Assembly (NCBI RefSeq): GCF_015291645.1
Contig: NZ_CP030055.1
Coordinates: 930,001-994,000 of the forward strand
Reading direction: 5' to 3'
From: Bradyrhizobium sp. CCBAU 53340
GTDB taxonomy: Bacteria; Pseudomonadota; Alphaproteobacteria; Rhizobiales; Xanthobacteraceae
DNA length: 64,000 bases
Shown here in pieces: positions 1 to 8,503 of this stretch (position 1 is the first letter of the stretch; each line of letters starts with the position of its first letter). The position numbers were made by a program, and so were the translations under genes. Below the pieces are notes generated by a model, which saw only the letters and a program-made list of their open reading frames with translations, had not been told where the DNA came from and did not search any database.

Positions 1-748
1 GATCGTCCAGCACCTGGTCGGTGAGACCTGTTTCGATGACGCGGCCGCCCTTCATCACCATCACGCGATGCGACAAGAGGCGCGCCACCGCGAGATCGTG
101 GGTGACGATGACGACGGCGAGATGTAATTCGGCGACGAGATTGCGCAGGAGATCGAGCAGGCGGGCCTGGACTGAAACATCGAGCCCGCCGGTCGGCTCG
201 TCCATGAACACCAGGCGGGGCCCGGTGACGAGGTTGCGCGCGATCTGGAGGCGCTGACGCATGCCGCCCGAATAGGTGCGCGGTGCATCGTCGATGCGTG
301 CGACGTCGATCTCGACGCGTGCGAGCCAGTCGGAGGCAGACTCGCGAATGCGGCCGTAATGATTCCAGCCGACCGCCATCAGCCGCTCGCCGACATTGGC
401 GCCGGCCGAAACCGCCATGCGCAGGCCCTGTGCGGGATCCTGGTGCACAAAGCCCCAATCGGTGCGGAACAAGAGGCGCCGCTCGGCCTTGCCGAGCGCG
501 GCGAGATCGCGGGTGACGCCATCGCGCATCCGGTAGGACACGTGCCCGCCGCTCGCGGCGAGCTGGCCCGAGAGCATTTGCAGCAATGTCGACTTGCCGG
601 AGCCGGATTCGCCGACGATCGCCAGCACTTCGCCCGGATAGAGCGCAAACGACACATCACGGCACGCCGCAATGCGGCCGAACGACTTGCTGAGTGACGT
701 TGCGACCAGCAGCGGCTCATCGTTCTCGACCAGAGTCTGATCAGCCAT
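1..748 (-). CDS. phnK: C-P lyase ABC-type ATPase PhnK (partial, runs off left edge)
   Basis: ABC-family ATPase of the carbon-phosphorus lyase. In E. coli, PhnK binds the PhnG-H-I-J core at PhnJ and is not a transporter subunit. Translation of the minus strand from the ATG at 748 gives MADQTLVENDEPLLVATSLS, then a Walker A motif (GESGSGKST), a signature motif (YSGGMRQR), a Walker B (LVFMDEPTGGLD) and a switch His (VIVTHDLA). The gene continues past position 1, so the last residues are missing. Its ATG overlaps the phnJ stop by 8 bases, which indicates translational coupling. A phnL gene would be expected just to the left but cannot be seen. The family assignment rests on the neighbouring phnJ as well as on the motifs. 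Confidence 0.93.
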   Translation of the reverse strand, partial: MADQTLVENDEPLLVATSLSKSFGRIAACRDVSFALYPGEVLAIVGESGSGKSTLLQMLSGQLAASGGHVSYRMRDGVTRDLAALGKAERRLLFRTDWGFVHQDPAQGLRMAVSAGANVGERLMAVGWNHYGRIRESASDWLARVEIDVARIDDAPRTYSGGMRQRLQIARNLVTGPRLVFMDEPTGGLDVSVQARLLDLLRNLVAELHLAVVIVTHDLAVARLLSHRVMVMKGGRVIETGLTDQVLDD

Positions 749-1637
749 TCGAGGCCTCCTGCACCTTGTCCTTGTAGGGCGCAGCGCTCAGGGCACCGTG
801 ATGGCCAGCGGCCCGACGTCCCTCGCAATAATCGGTATCCGAGCAGACGAACATGCGGCTGCCCTTGTCGTCGGTGACGATCTCGTCGAGGTAGGAATTT
901 TCGGCGCCGCACAGGGCGCAGGGCGCGTTGAAACGGTAGGGCTCGAACGGGTGATCCTCGAAATCGAGCGACACCACGTGCGTATACGGCGGGATCGCAT
1001 AGATGCGCTTCTCGCGGCCGGCGCCGAACAATTGCAATGCCGGGCAATTGTCCATCTTGGGATTGTCGAATTTCGGCGTCGGCGACGGGTCCATCACATA
1101 GCGCGCGTTGACCTTCACCGGATAGGCGTAGGCGGTCGCGATATGGCCGAAGCGGGCGATGTCTTCATAGAGCTTCACATGCATCAGACCGTATTCGGCG
1201 AGCGCGTGCATGCGCCGCGTCTCGGTCTCGCGCGGTTCGAGGAAGCGTAAAGGTTCCGGAATCGGCACCTGATAGACCAACACCTGATTTGCGTGCAGCG
1301 AGGTCTCGGGGATGCGGTGGCGCGTCTGGATCACGGTCGCCTCGTCGGTCGACGTCGTCGTCGCGACGCCGGCGGTCTTGGCGAAGAATTTGCGGATCGA
1401 GATCGCGTTGGTGGTGTCGTCCGAGCCCTGATCGATCACCTTCAGCACGTCCCTAGGGCCAAGGATCGCGGCGGTCACTTGCACGCCGCCGGTGCCCCAG
1501 CCATAGGGCATCGGCATTTCGCGGCTGGCGAACGGGACCTGATAGCCGGGGATCGCGATCGCCTTCAGGATCGCGCGGCGGATCATTCGCTTGGTCTGTT
1601 CGTCCAAATAGGCGAAGTTGTAGGCGGGCGCGTTCAT
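741..1637 (-). CDS. phnJ: alpha-D-ribose 1-methylphosphonate 5-phosphate C-P-lyase PhnJ
   Basis: Radical-SAM-type enzyme that breaks the C-P bond of 5-phosphoribosyl 1-methylphosphonate, releasing methane (from methylphosphonate) and a 1,2-cyclic phosphate. The 298-residue product has the diagnostic cysteines at 240, 243, 265 and 271. Their spacing is identical to the E. coli enzyme, where the first three bind the 4Fe-4S cluster and the last is the thiyl-radical cysteine. Length is normal for the family. The start overlaps the phnI stop by 4 bases and the end overlaps phnK, so it lies inside the phnGHIJK operon. The catalytic set is complete, so the enzyme is expected to be functional. Confidence 0.97.
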   Translation of the reverse strand: MNAPAYNFAYLDEQTKRMIRRAILKAIAIPGYQVPFASREMPMPYGWGTGGVQVTAAILGPRDVLKVIDQGSDDTTNAISIRKFFAKTAGVATTTSTDEATVIQTRHRIPETSLHANQVLVYQVPIPEPLRFLEPRETETRRMHALAEYGLMHVKLYEDIARFGHIATAYAYPVKVNARYVMDPSPTPKFDNPKMDNCPALQLFGAGREKRIYAIPPYTHVVSLDFEDHPFEPYRFNAPCALCGAENSYLDEIVTDDKGSRMFVCSDTDYCEGRRAAGHHGALSAAPYKDKVQEASNG

Positions 1638-2749
1638 TCCGCGGCCTCCTTCATGGCATCGGGCGCGTTGGCATCAGGAGAGCCCTCGGCAAATTCCTTG
1701 CGCAGCTTGCGCAAGAGGCCGAGCTCGGACTGGAAGTCGACATAATGCGGCAGCTTCAGATGCTCGACAAAGCCGGTCGCCTGGACGTTGTCCGAATGCG
1801 ACAACACGAATTCTTCATCTTGCGCCGGGGCGAGGACCTCTTCGCCGAGCTCGCGGGCACGCAGCGCGCGATCCACCAGCGCCATCGACATGGTCTTGCG
1901 TTCGCTCTGGCCGAAAGCGAGGCCATAGCCACGCGTGAAGCACGGCGCTTCCGTCGCCGATCCCTTGAACTGGTTGACCATCTGGCACTCGGTCAGCTCG
2001 ATCGACCCGAGCGGCACGGCGAAGCCGACGTCTTCGGCTGTGAATTCCACCTCGACCTCGCCGAAGCGGATCTCGCCGGCGAAGGGATGGTTGCGGCCAT
2101 AGCCGCGCTGGATGGAGTAGCCCATCGCGAGCAGGAAACCCTCGTCGCCACGCGCGAGGTTTTGCAGGCGCAGGTCGCGGTCCGCTGGAAAGTTCAGCGG
2201 CTCGCGGGTGAGATCGCCGACGCTGCTGCCGTCTTCGGCCTGCGGCGATGATTCGATCAGCCCGTCGCGGCCGAGAATGTCGGTCACACGCGGCGTCGGC
2301 GCGGTGGAAGCTTCGGCCACGGCCGGCGCTTCCGGCACAAAGCCCTGGGCGAGCGAGGGATCGAGCAGGCGATGGGTATAGTCGAAGGTGGGCCCGAGGA
2401 TCTGGCCACCGGGAATGTCCTTGAAGGTCGACGACACCCGCCGCTGCACCCGCATCGCGCCGGTGTCGACCGGCTCGCTGGCGCCGAAGCGCGGCAGGGT
2501 GGCGCGGAAGGCGCGAACCAGGAAAATCGCCTCGATCAGGTCGCCGCGCGCCTGCTTGATCGCGAGCGCCGCAAGCTCGCGGTCATAAAGCGAACCTTCG
2601 CTCATGACGCGGTCGACGGCGAGCCCAAGCTGCTCCGAGATCTGGTCGAGCGAGACTTCCGCAACGCCTTGATCGCCGCGGCGGGCATTGGCGAGCAGGC
2701 GATGCGCGTTCTCGATGGCGCGTTCGCCGCCTTTGACTGCGACATACAT
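1634..2749 (-). CDS. phnI: C-P lyase core subunit PhnI (phosphonate ribosyl-triphosphate transferase)
   Basis: Core subunit PhnI, 371 residues. With PhnG, PhnH and PhnL it displaces adenine from ATP by the phosphonate to form the ribose 1-phosphonate 5-triphosphate. The sequence opens MYVAVKGGERAIENAHRLLA, which is typical of the family, and later has GYSIQRGYGRNHPFAGEIR, also conserved. Length agrees with known PhnI proteins. It lies 4 bases downstream of the phnH stop and overlaps phnJ by 4 bases, as expected for a tightly coupled operon. No truncation or frameshift was seen. Confidence 0.96.
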   Translation of the reverse strand: MYVAVKGGERAIENAHRLLANARRGDQGVAEVSLDQISEQLGLAVDRVMSEGSLYDRELAALAIKQARGDLIEAIFLVRAFRATLPRFGASEPVDTGAMRVQRRVSSTFKDIPGGQILGPTFDYTHRLLDPSLAQGFVPEAPAVAEASTAPTPRVTDILGRDGLIESSPQAEDGSSVGDLTREPLNFPADRDLRLQNLARGDEGFLLAMGYSIQRGYGRNHPFAGEIRFGEVEVEFTAEDVGFAVPLGSIELTECQMVNQFKGSATEAPCFTRGYGLAFGQSERKTMSMALVDRALRARELGEEVLAPAQDEEFVLSHSDNVQATGFVEHLKLPHYVDFQSELGLLRKLRKEFAEGSPDANAPDAMKEAAE

Positions 2750-2753
2750 GCCT

Positions 2754-3362
2754 CTAGCCTCCCTTGCTCATGACGCGCGTGGTGCGCGGGATCGCCACGA
2801 CGGCATCATCGGCGACCAGAACCACGTCGATGCCACGCGGGAACAGCGTCTCGTTGAAACGCAGCTGTTCGAACAGGTCGAAGGGCTTGAATGAAGCCTG
2901 CAGCGTCGCGACCCCGTCGATGCCGGGGCCGCGGAGCTCGAAGTTCTTCCCGAACTCCAGGCTCTCGACCTGAATGATGACGGTGGTCGAACGGTCAGGA
3001 TATTCGTTGGTGCCGAGCGCGAAACGCTCGAGATTGGGCAGCAGCACGCCGTCGCTGATCAGCGCGAAGGCCGCGATCGAGGAATCTTGCACCACCGGCG
3101 CGCCGGTGTGGAATTTGAGCCACTTCAGGACGTCAGTGCTCTCAGCCATGCGCGCATCGAGCCAGAGCGGCGTGTCGTGATCGAACAGCGTCAACGCGAT
3201 TGCAGCGGTGCCGCGCATCATTGGGCCCGCGGTTCCCGCCATCGGCACGATGCGCTGGACCGCGCCGGGTCGCGCCATCGCGTCCATCACCGAGCGAAAG
3301 GTCGATTGCGCCGACAACACCTTGTCGGCGAATCCCGGCGGCAGTTCCGCAATCGTTGTCAT
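2754..3362 (-). CDS. phnH: C-P lyase subunit PhnH
   Basis: PhnH subunit of the C-P lyase core complex, 202 residues from the ATG at 3362 (MTTIAELPPGFADKVLSAQS). A longer in-frame start at 3401 would lie inside phnG and adds residues that are not PhnH-like, so the inner ATG was chosen. It is 4 bases after the phnG stop, and the purine-rich end of phnG can serve as its ribosome binding site. The segment FRSVMDAMARPG near the N-terminus is characteristic of PhnH. PhnH has a fold related to PLP transferases but no catalytic role of its own is established. Confidence 0.94.
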   Translation of the reverse strand: MTTIAELPPGFADKVLSAQSTFRSVMDAMARPGAVQRIVPMAGTAGPMMRGTAAIALTLFDHDTPLWLDARMAESTDVLKWLKFHTGAPVVQDSSIAAFALISDGVLLPNLERFALGTNEYPDRSTTVIIQVESLEFGKNFELRGPGIDGVATLQASFKPFDLFEQLRFNETLFPRGIDVVLVADDAVVAIPRTTRVMSKGG

Positions 3363-3366
3363 GGCC

Positions 3367-3831
3367 TCACCCTTCACCGCGCACCATGGTGTAGAAATCA
3401 ACCTTCGTCGCAGCCGTTTCTTCGGCCTGTTGCTTGCGCCTGACCATAAGCTGCTCGCGCAACGGTGCGATTACGTCGCGCTCGACGGCAGCACTAAATT
3501 CACGTGACTGCACCAGCGCGTCGCACAGCGCGATCAGCCGCGCCTTCTCGCCATCACGCCCGAGCGTGTAGCCGAAGCCGACCTCGCCGCTCGCAAGCCG
3601 CACCGCTGCGCGCGACACCGTGGCTTCGCCGAGATTGAAAGGCGCGCCGTCGCCGCCGATCCGCCCGCGCAGCATCACCAGGCCATTTTCCGGTTCGCGC
3701 AGATCCTGATGGCCGGGCAAGGGAACGTTGCGGAGACGGGCGGCGATCTCGCCCGCCTCCGCGTGCGCCAGCACGGCCATGGCGGCCTGACGCTGGGCTT
3801 GCTGGGTGTTGTGCTGGGTCACCGAATCCAC
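3367..3831 (-). CDS. phnG: C-P lyase subunit PhnG
   Basis: First gene of the phnGHIJK operon, 154 residues, the usual PhnG length. PhnG is a small subunit of the G2H2I2J2 core. The open frame begins with GTG at 3831 (product MDSVTQHNTQQAQRQAAMAV); no ATG fits better, and a second GTG three codons later is possible. The segment VLAHAEAGEIAARL followed by LVMLRGRIGGDGAPFNLGEATVSR (here given as its two halves) matches the PhnG pattern. The start lies 30 bases from a perfect palindrome and about 70 bases from a Pho-box-like site, so expression is probably controlled by both PhnF and PhoB. Confidence 0.93.
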   Translation of the reverse strand: MDSVTQHNTQQAQRQAAMAVLAHAEAGEIAARLRNVPLPGHQDLREPENGLVMLRGRIGGDGAPFNLGEATVSRAAVRLASGEVGFGYTLGRDGEKARLIALCDALVQSREFSAAVERDVIAPLREQLMVRRKQQAEETAATKVDFYTMVRGEG

Positions 3832-3860
3832 CGAATTTTTCTGCCGAACTTGTCGAATCC

Positions 3861-3886
3861 AAGTTGTCTATGATACTAGACAACTT
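3861..3886. promoter_or_regulatory. palindromic operator, probably for PhnF (GntR/HutC type)
   Basis: A perfect inverted repeat with 10-base arms AAGTTGTCTA and TAGACAACTT separated by TGATAC. It lies 29 bases upstream of the phnG start and 65 bases upstream of phnF. HutC-type GntR regulators bind palindromes of this size, and PhnF is the only regulator encoded beside it. Binding by PhnF is inferred from position and symmetry. Confidence 0.72.
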
Positions 3887-3900
3887 GATACGGGAGCGCC

Positions 3901-3918
3901 ATGACTGTTTCGTGACAA
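3901..3918 (-). promoter_or_regulatory. Pho-box-like site for phnG operon
   Basis: On the minus strand the sequence reads TTGTCAC GAAA CAGTCAT: two 7-base half-sites 11 bases apart, matching CTGTCAT-N4-CTGTCAT at 11 of 14 positions. It points towards phnG, whose start is about 70 bases downstream. PhoB control of phn genes under phosphate starvation is well established in enteric and rhizobial bacteria; this particular site is a prediction. Confidence 0.6.
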
Positions 3919-3951
3919 AGATGTGATTTCCGGGCTAGGCTGGCCGCCGAC

Positions 3952-4680
3952 ATGAGCATGCAGGACACCGCCTCTTCAGGCGTCGCGCTGTGGCGCCTCG
4001 TTGCCGACGGCATCGAGCGCGGCATCGCCGATGGCCGTTTTGCCGCTGGCGACAAATTGCCGGGCGAGATGGAGATCGCCGAAACCTATCGCGTCAACAG
4101 GCATACCGTGCGCCGCGCGCTGGCAGCCCTTGCCGAGCGCGGCATCGTGCGCGCCGAGCGCGGCAGCGGAACCTATGTCGAGGCCCAGAAGCTCGCCTAT
4201 CCCTTGCGTTCGCGCACGCGCTTCTCGGAGATCGTCGGCGCCGAAGGCCGCGAGCCGCATGGCCGGCTGATCGAGGCGTCAGACGATGTCGCAACCCGCG
4301 AGCTTGCACGCGAACTGGGACTGAAGACCGGTGCGCCGCTGGTGCGCATCGAGGCGATCCGCCTCGCCGACCGCACGCCGATCTGCGTCTCCACCACCTG
4401 GCTATCGGCGGAGCGGTTTCCGGGCGCCGGCACGGTGTTTTCAGCCACGCGCTCGATGACGAAGATGCTCGAGCATTACGAGATCCGGGACTACCGCCGC
4501 GGTGCGACCAGGATCACCGCCGGCATCGTCGATGCGACCGATGCCGCGCGGCTCGACCTGCCGCTCGGGCGGCCGATCCTGGTGGTCGATGCGACGGATC
4601 TCGATCTCGAAGGCAAGCCGCTGGTGACCAAGCATTCGCGCTTTGCGGCGGAGCGGGTGGAGTTCTTGGTGGAGCCGTAG
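3952..4680 (+). CDS. phnF: GntR/HutC-family phosphonate regulator PhnF
   Basis: Transcriptional regulator of 242 residues, read divergently from phnG. The N-terminal winged helix-turn-helix of the GntR family is at about residues 10-75 (LPGEMEIAETYRVNRHTVRR is its recognition part). The rest is a UTRA ligand-binding domain (LVRIEAIRLADRTPICVSTT). The ATG at 3952 starts MSMQDTASSG. It shares a 120-base control region with phnG that contains the 26-base palindrome. PhnF proteins of other bacteria repress phn genes; the true inducer here is not known. The 3' end faces a palindromic repeat and the phnE genes. Confidence 0.92.
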   Translation: MSMQDTASSGVALWRLVADGIERGIADGRFAAGDKLPGEMEIAETYRVNRHTVRRALAALAERGIVRAERGSGTYVEAQKLAYPLRSRTRFSEIVGAEGREPHGRLIEASDDVATRELARELGLKTGAPLVRIEAIRLADRTPICVSTTWLSAERFPGAGTVFSATRSMTKMLEHYEIRDYRRGATRITAGIVDATDAARLDLPLGRPILVVDATDLDLEGKPLVTKHSRFAAERVEFLVEP

Positions 4681-4701
4681 ACCGCTCTACGAATCCGGTC
4701 T

Positions 4702-4795
4702 CGTAGGGTGGGCAAAGGCGCACTTGCGCCGTGCCCACCACCTGTCCATGAGTCGCAAGAAGTGGTGGGCACGCTTTCGCTTTGCCCACCCTACG
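4702..4795. repeat. nested palindromic intergenic repeat
   Basis: Outer arms CGTAGGGTGGGCAAAG and CTTTGCCCACCCTACG are perfectly complementary. Inside them GTGCCCACCAC and GTGGTGGGCAC pair again. It fills the gap between the convergent phnF and phnE. A partial copy of one arm occurs at 11145. Transcribed, it would form a long hairpin that could end both converging transcripts. I recall similar sequences as dispersed repeats in Bradyrhizobium. Confidence 0.75.
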
Positions 4796-4805
4796 GCACC
4801 TGTGA

Positions 4806-5651
4806 TCAGGCCACCGCCCGCCTTCCAATGATCGCAAACCGCAGTTTGCCCGAGATGAAATCGATCGCGGCGACGGCGACCAGGATCATCAGGATCAGGA
4901 ACGAGACCCTCTGCCATTCCAGCACGCGGATCTGCTCGGCGAGCTGGAGGCCGATGCCGCCGGCGCCGACGATGCCGATGATCGTGGCTGACCGCGTATT
5001 GGATTCGATGAAATACAGCACCTGGCCTGCGATGACGGGGAGCACCTGCGGCATCAGGCCGAAGCGGATCTCGTGCAGCGCGCTGCCGCCGGAGGCCCGG
5101 ATGCCCTCGACCTGCTTCTGGTCGGCGCCCTCGATCGCCTCCGAGAACAGTTTTCCGAAGGCGCCGAAATCCGACACCGCGATCGCGAGCACGCCGGCGA
5201 AGGGGCCGAGCCCGACGACGTTGATCCAGACCAGCGCCCAGATCAGCGTGTCGACGCCGCGGATCGAATCCAGGAATCGCCGCACCGGGAAGCGGACGAT
5301 GCCCGGCACAATATTGCGGGCCGCCAGCAGGCTGACCGGCAGCGCGAGCAGAGCGGCCAGCGTGGTGCCGAGCAGCGCGATCGACAGCGTCTCGCCCAGC
5401 GCCTGCAGATAGAGCGGCAGCGACGAGCCGGGATCGGGCGGCATCATCATCATGCTGATCCAGCCGAGCTGGCTCAGCCCCGAGATGAAACGCGACGGCG
5501 AGAAGTCGAGATCGACCAGGCCGAACACGAAGATCGCAAAAGCGGCGACGAGCATCGCCGGCGTCGCCAGGCGTGCCGAAGCCGGGCGGCTGAAGACATC
5601 GGGGTAGCGGGCGCGGAGCGCCGCGGTGTCGACGTCCTGCGGCTTGCTCAA
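4806..5651 (-). CDS. phnE: phosphonate ABC transporter permease PhnE (second copy)
   Basis: Inner-membrane permease of the phosphonate ABC importer, 281 residues, with several hydrophobic helices and a binding-protein-dependent transport domain. The EAA loop is recognisable (EAIEGADQKQVEGIRASGGS), as is the PhnE-type segment VGAGGIGLQL. It overlaps the upstream phnE by 4 bases. The two PhnE proteins here differ in sequence, so they probably form a heterodimer, as in other rhizobial phn clusters. Last gene of the phnCDEE unit; it converges on phnF. Confidence 0.93.
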   Translation of the reverse strand: MSKPQDVDTAALRARYPDVFSRPASARLATPAMLVAAFAIFVFGLVDLDFSPSRFISGLSQLGWISMMMMPPDPGSSLPLYLQALGETLSIALLGTTLAALLALPVSLLAARNIVPGIVRFPVRRFLDSIRGVDTLIWALVWINVVGLGPFAGVLAIAVSDFGAFGKLFSEAIEGADQKQVEGIRASGGSALHEIRFGLMPQVLPVIAGQVLYFIESNTRSATIIGIVGAGGIGLQLAEQIRVLEWQRVSFLILMILVAVAAIDFISGKLRFAIIGRRAVA

Positions 5652-6532
5652 TTCCGCGCCTCCTTGCCGAACAGGCGGGCGCGCACCCAGCCGGTCGTGA
5701 TGTCGATCAGGAAGACCGTGATGATGATGGTCACGAGGATGGCGCTGACGTCGGAGTAGTAGAACTTGCGGATCGCGACGATCAGCTCCTGTCCGATGCC
5801 GCCGGCACCGACAAAGCCCATCACCGAGGCCTCGCGCACGTTGATCTCGAAGCGCAGAAGGGCGTAGCTGGCATAGCCTGCCGAGACCTGCGGCAGGATC
5901 GCAAAGCGCATGCAGGAGATCCAGCTCGCGCCTGTCGAGCGGATGCCGTCGACCGGTTTCATGTCCGCGTTCTCGACGAACTCGGAAAACAGCTTGCCGA
6001 GGGCGCCGGTGGAGTGGATCGCGATCGCGAGCACGCCCGCCACCGGACCGAGGCCGAAGGCCATGACGAAGATCAGCGCGAACACGATGCCGGGCACCGT
6101 GCGGGCGAATTCAAGCAGCCGGCGTACCGCAAACCGCAGCCAGGGCGCCGGCGAGGTATTCTCCGCGGCGAAGAAATTGAGCGCAAAAGCGAGCACCGCG
6201 CCGATCAGCGTGCCGACATAGGAGATCAGCAGCGTCTCACCGAGCAGCTTCAGCCATTTGCGCAAGCCCCAGAACCATTCGCCGAAATCGGTCCAGACCC
6301 GCAGGCCGCTGTCGAGCGTGAGGATGCGGTCGAAATAGCTGATGAAATTGCCGAAATAGGTGAAGAAGGTGCGCAGATTCACTTCGGCGCCGATCGAGGC
6401 CACGATCAGTGCGGCGACGAAGACGGCGAAGCCCGCCAAGAGGCGCAAGCGCTTGCGCGCGACCACCTTGCGATAGGCGGCGTTGAGGGCAGCAAGTTGC
6501 TGCTCTGGGAGAATCGAAACCGCAAGCGTCAT
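5648..6532 (-). CDS. phnE: phosphonate ABC transporter permease PhnE (first copy)
   Basis: Inner-membrane permease, 294 residues, with a hydrophobic helix near the N-terminus (LRLLAGFAVFVAALIVASIG) and the binding-protein-dependent transport domain in the C-terminal two thirds. It has an EAA-type loop (ENADMKPVDGIRSTGAS) and the segment GFVGAGGIGQEL shared with PhnE. It follows phnD after 76 bases that contain a terminator-like hairpin, and overlaps the second phnE by ATGA, so the two permeases are translationally coupled and presumably pair in the membrane. Confidence 0.93.
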   Translation of the reverse strand: MTLAVSILPEQQLAALNAAYRKVVARKRLRLLAGFAVFVAALIVASIGAEVNLRTFFTYFGNFISYFDRILTLDSGLRVWTDFGEWFWGLRKWLKLLGETLLISYVGTLIGAVLAFALNFFAAENTSPAPWLRFAVRRLLEFARTVPGIVFALIFVMAFGLGPVAGVLAIAIHSTGALGKLFSEFVENADMKPVDGIRSTGASWISCMRFAILPQVSAGYASYALLRFEINVREASVMGFVGAGGIGQELIVAIRKFYYSDVSAILVTIIITVFLIDITTGWVRARLFGKEARN

Positions 6533-6556
6533 GAGTTCAGCGGGAAGGATCCATCA

Positions 6557-6588
6557 AGAAAAGGAGCCGGGTCCGTCGACCCGGCTCC
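6557..6588 (-). terminator. hairpin with T-tract between phnD and phnE
   Basis: Perfect 11-base stem GGAGCCGGGTC / GACCCGGCTCC with a 4-base loop, followed on the minus strand by TTTTCTTG. It lies 20 bases after the phnD stop. Placed inside the operon, it could act as a partial terminator or a 3' stabiliser, so that the binding protein is made in excess over the permeases, as known for other ABC importers. Confidence 0.6.
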
Positions 6589-6608
6589 AGTACGTCGTCC
6601 CAGCGAAA

Positions 6609-7538
6609 TCAGGACGCCTTCTTACGCAGATTGTCGACGAATTTGATCAGCTCGATGGTCTTGTTGTAATCGTCGTTGGCGATCGGCTCCCACGGCTTGT
6701 TCTTGCCGTCGGAGAGCTTGTTGTAGGCATCGGGATCCTTCTTTGCCGCGTCCAGGAACGCCTGCTTGATCGCAGCCTTCATGTCGTCAGGCAGATTGCT
6801 GAGATAAGCATAGGGCGAGTTGATGATGAGGTCGGACTTCACGATGATGCGGAAGTCTTCCTTCTTCATCGGCGTACCGTCGGCCGACTTCACCATGCCC
6901 TTGTTGAGCATGCGGGTGAGGTTGGAATCGTCGTCCGCGTTCCACCAGTTGGCGGCGACGTCGACGGTGCCCTGGGCCAGCGCCAGCACGGCATTCTCGT
7001 GGCTGCCGGTGAACACGACCTTGGAGAAGAAGGAATCGGGATCGATGGCGAGCTGGTTCAGCTTGTAGCGTGGCATGTTGTTGCCGGACGTCGAATTCGG
7101 ATCAACAAGCCCGAGATTCTTGCCCTTGAGGTCCTCGATCTTCTGGTAGGGCGACTTCGCCAGCACGTAGAACACCGAATAGTATCCCTTCGAGCCGTCG
7201 GAATTGACGTCGATCGCAAACGCATCGGTCTTCACACCGGTGAGCCGGGCGCGCGAGAACGACGCCGGACCATAATAGGCGACCTGGATGTTGCCGGCAC
7301 GCTGGCCCTCGATGACGGCGGCGTAGTCATTGGCCACACGCAGCGTCACCTTCACCCCGAGCTCCTTCGAGAGATAGTTGACGAACGGCGTCCAGCGCTC
7401 GGTCACGCCCGAGCCGTTCTCAGCCGGGACCACGGCGAAGGTGATCTCCGGATATTTCGTCTTCCAGTCTTCGGCGGAAGCGGATCCGGCAAAGGTCAGC
7501 GCGGCGGCGCCGGCGAGAATGAGTCTGCGAGTGATCAT
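6609..7538 (-). CDS. phnD: phosphonate-binding protein PhnD
   Basis: Periplasmic binding protein, 309 residues, that delivers phosphonates to the PhnE permeases. It has a signal peptide (MITRRLILAGAAALTFAGSASA, cleavage after ASA) and the PhnD-type core: FAVVPAENGSGVTERWTPFV near the mature start, then AYYGPASF and GLVDPNSTSGNNMP, which line the phosphonate pocket in the family. Start at the ATG at 7538, with a purine-rich GGAAGAGGGC element about 7 bases upstream. It follows phnC after 57 bases. Length is normal. Confidence 0.95.
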   Translation of the reverse strand: MITRRLILAGAAALTFAGSASAEDWKTKYPEITFAVVPAENGSGVTERWTPFVNYLSKELGVKVTLRVANDYAAVIEGQRAGNIQVAYYGPASFSRARLTGVKTDAFAIDVNSDGSKGYYSVFYVLAKSPYQKIEDLKGKNLGLVDPNSTSGNNMPRYKLNQLAIDPDSFFSKVVFTGSHENAVLALAQGTVDVAANWWNADDDSNLTRMLNKGMVKSADGTPMKKEDFRIIVKSDLIINSPYAYLSNLPDDMKAAIKQAFLDAAKKDPDAYNKLSDGKNKPWEPIANDDYNKTIELIKFVDNLRKKAS

Positions 7539-7595
7539 ATTAGCCCTCTTCCCAGGTTGAGATCGGTTGAAGCGAAAGTAACGATGCGCAGCGGC

Positions 7596-8405
7596 TCAGG
7601 CCGCGGCGGCCGTTCCGAGTGCCGGGACGCCCTCGGGCGCCGGAGCAGGCGTGCCGCCCATGACGTCGGCGGCTTCAAGATCGTAGAGCTCGCGCGCGAC
7701 GAGGTCGGTCAGCGCCGACGGCGCGCCGTCGAACACCACGCGGCCCGCCGCCATGCCGATCAGGCGGTCGCAATAGCTGCGCGCCAGGTCGAGCGAATGC
7801 AGATTGCAGAGCACGGTGATGCCGAAATGCTTGTTGATGCGCAGCAGCGCATCCATCACGATCTTGGTGTTGCGCGGATCGAGCGAGGCGATCGGCTCGT
7901 CGGCGAGGATGATGTCGGGCTGCTGCACCAGCGCCCGCGCGATTGCGACGCGTTGCTGCTGGCCGCCGGAGAGCTGGTCGGCGCGCTGCGCAGCAAGTGC
8001 GGCGATGTCGAACTGTTCGAGCGCCGACATCGCCAGCGCCTTGTCCTGCTCGGGCCACACTTGCGACAGCGAGCGCCAGGCCGGCATGGTGGCAAGACGG
8101 CCCATCAGCACGTTGGTCAACACGTCGAGCCGGCCGACCAAATTGAACTGCTGGAAGATCATCGCCGAGCGCGCCCGCCACTGCCGCAGCTCCTTGCCGC
8201 GTAGTGCGGTGACGTCGAGGCCGTCGAACAGGATGCGGCCCTGCGTCGGCGCCACCAGTCGATTGATGGTTCGCAGCAAAGTCGACTTGCCGGCGCCGGA
8301 GCGCCCGATCACGCCGACGAAGCTGCCGGGGGAGATTTGAAACGAAGCGTCGTCCACCGCAGCTTTTGCGCCGAAGCGGCACGTCAGACCTTCAACCACC
8401 AGCAT
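7596..8405 (-). CDS. phnC: phosphonate ABC transporter ATPase PhnC
   Basis: ATPase of the phosphonate importer, 269 residues. Walker A (GRSGAGKST), signature (LSGGQQQR), Walker B ([12 protein letters not shown]) and switch His (NLHSLD) are all present. The N-terminus [20 protein letters not shown] is typical. It is the first gene of phnCDEE and is divergent from the acyltransferase-phnM operon, with a 174-base control region between them that carries Pho-box-like repeats. The C-terminal tail after the ABC domain is Ala/Pro-rich and of no known function. Confidence 0.94.
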   Translation of the reverse strand: MLVVEGLTCRFGAKAAVDDASFQISPGSFVGVIGRSGAGKSTLLRTINRLVAPTQGRILFDGLDVTALRGKELRQWRARSAMIFQQFNLVGRLDVLTNVLMGRLATMPAWRSLSQVWPEQDKALAMSALEQFDIAALAAQRADQLSGGQQQRVAIARALVQQPDIILADEPIASLDPRNTKIVMDALLRINKHFGITVLCNLHSLDLARSYCDRLIGMAAGRVVFDGAPSALTDLVARELYDLEAADVMGGTPAPAPEGVPALGTAAAA

Positions 8406-8448
8406 GCAGGGCTCCAGAGTAGCTGGAGCCCACCGCTATCCCCGGCCC

Positions 8449-8466
8449 TTAACACTTGTGTGACAT
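8449..8466 (-). promoter_or_regulatory. weak Pho-box-like site upstream of phnC
   Basis: On the minus strand ATGTCAC ACAA GTGTTAA has two 7-base units at the 11-base spacing of a Pho box, but only the first is a good match. It is about 45 bases upstream of phnC and points at it. Support is mainly the position. Confidence 0.35.
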
Positions 8467-8503
8467 GCGCAATGCGGTGCGGCGATCCTACACACCTCAT
8501 CCC

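Noticed and set aside
379..1047. 222-codon minus frame over phnJ/phnK
   Set aside because: Out of frame with both genes. phnK begins at 748 in a different frame and carries all ABC motifs.
4702..4795. Insertion sequence ends
   Set aside because: The palindromic elements have no transposase gene between or beside them and no target-site duplications were seen.
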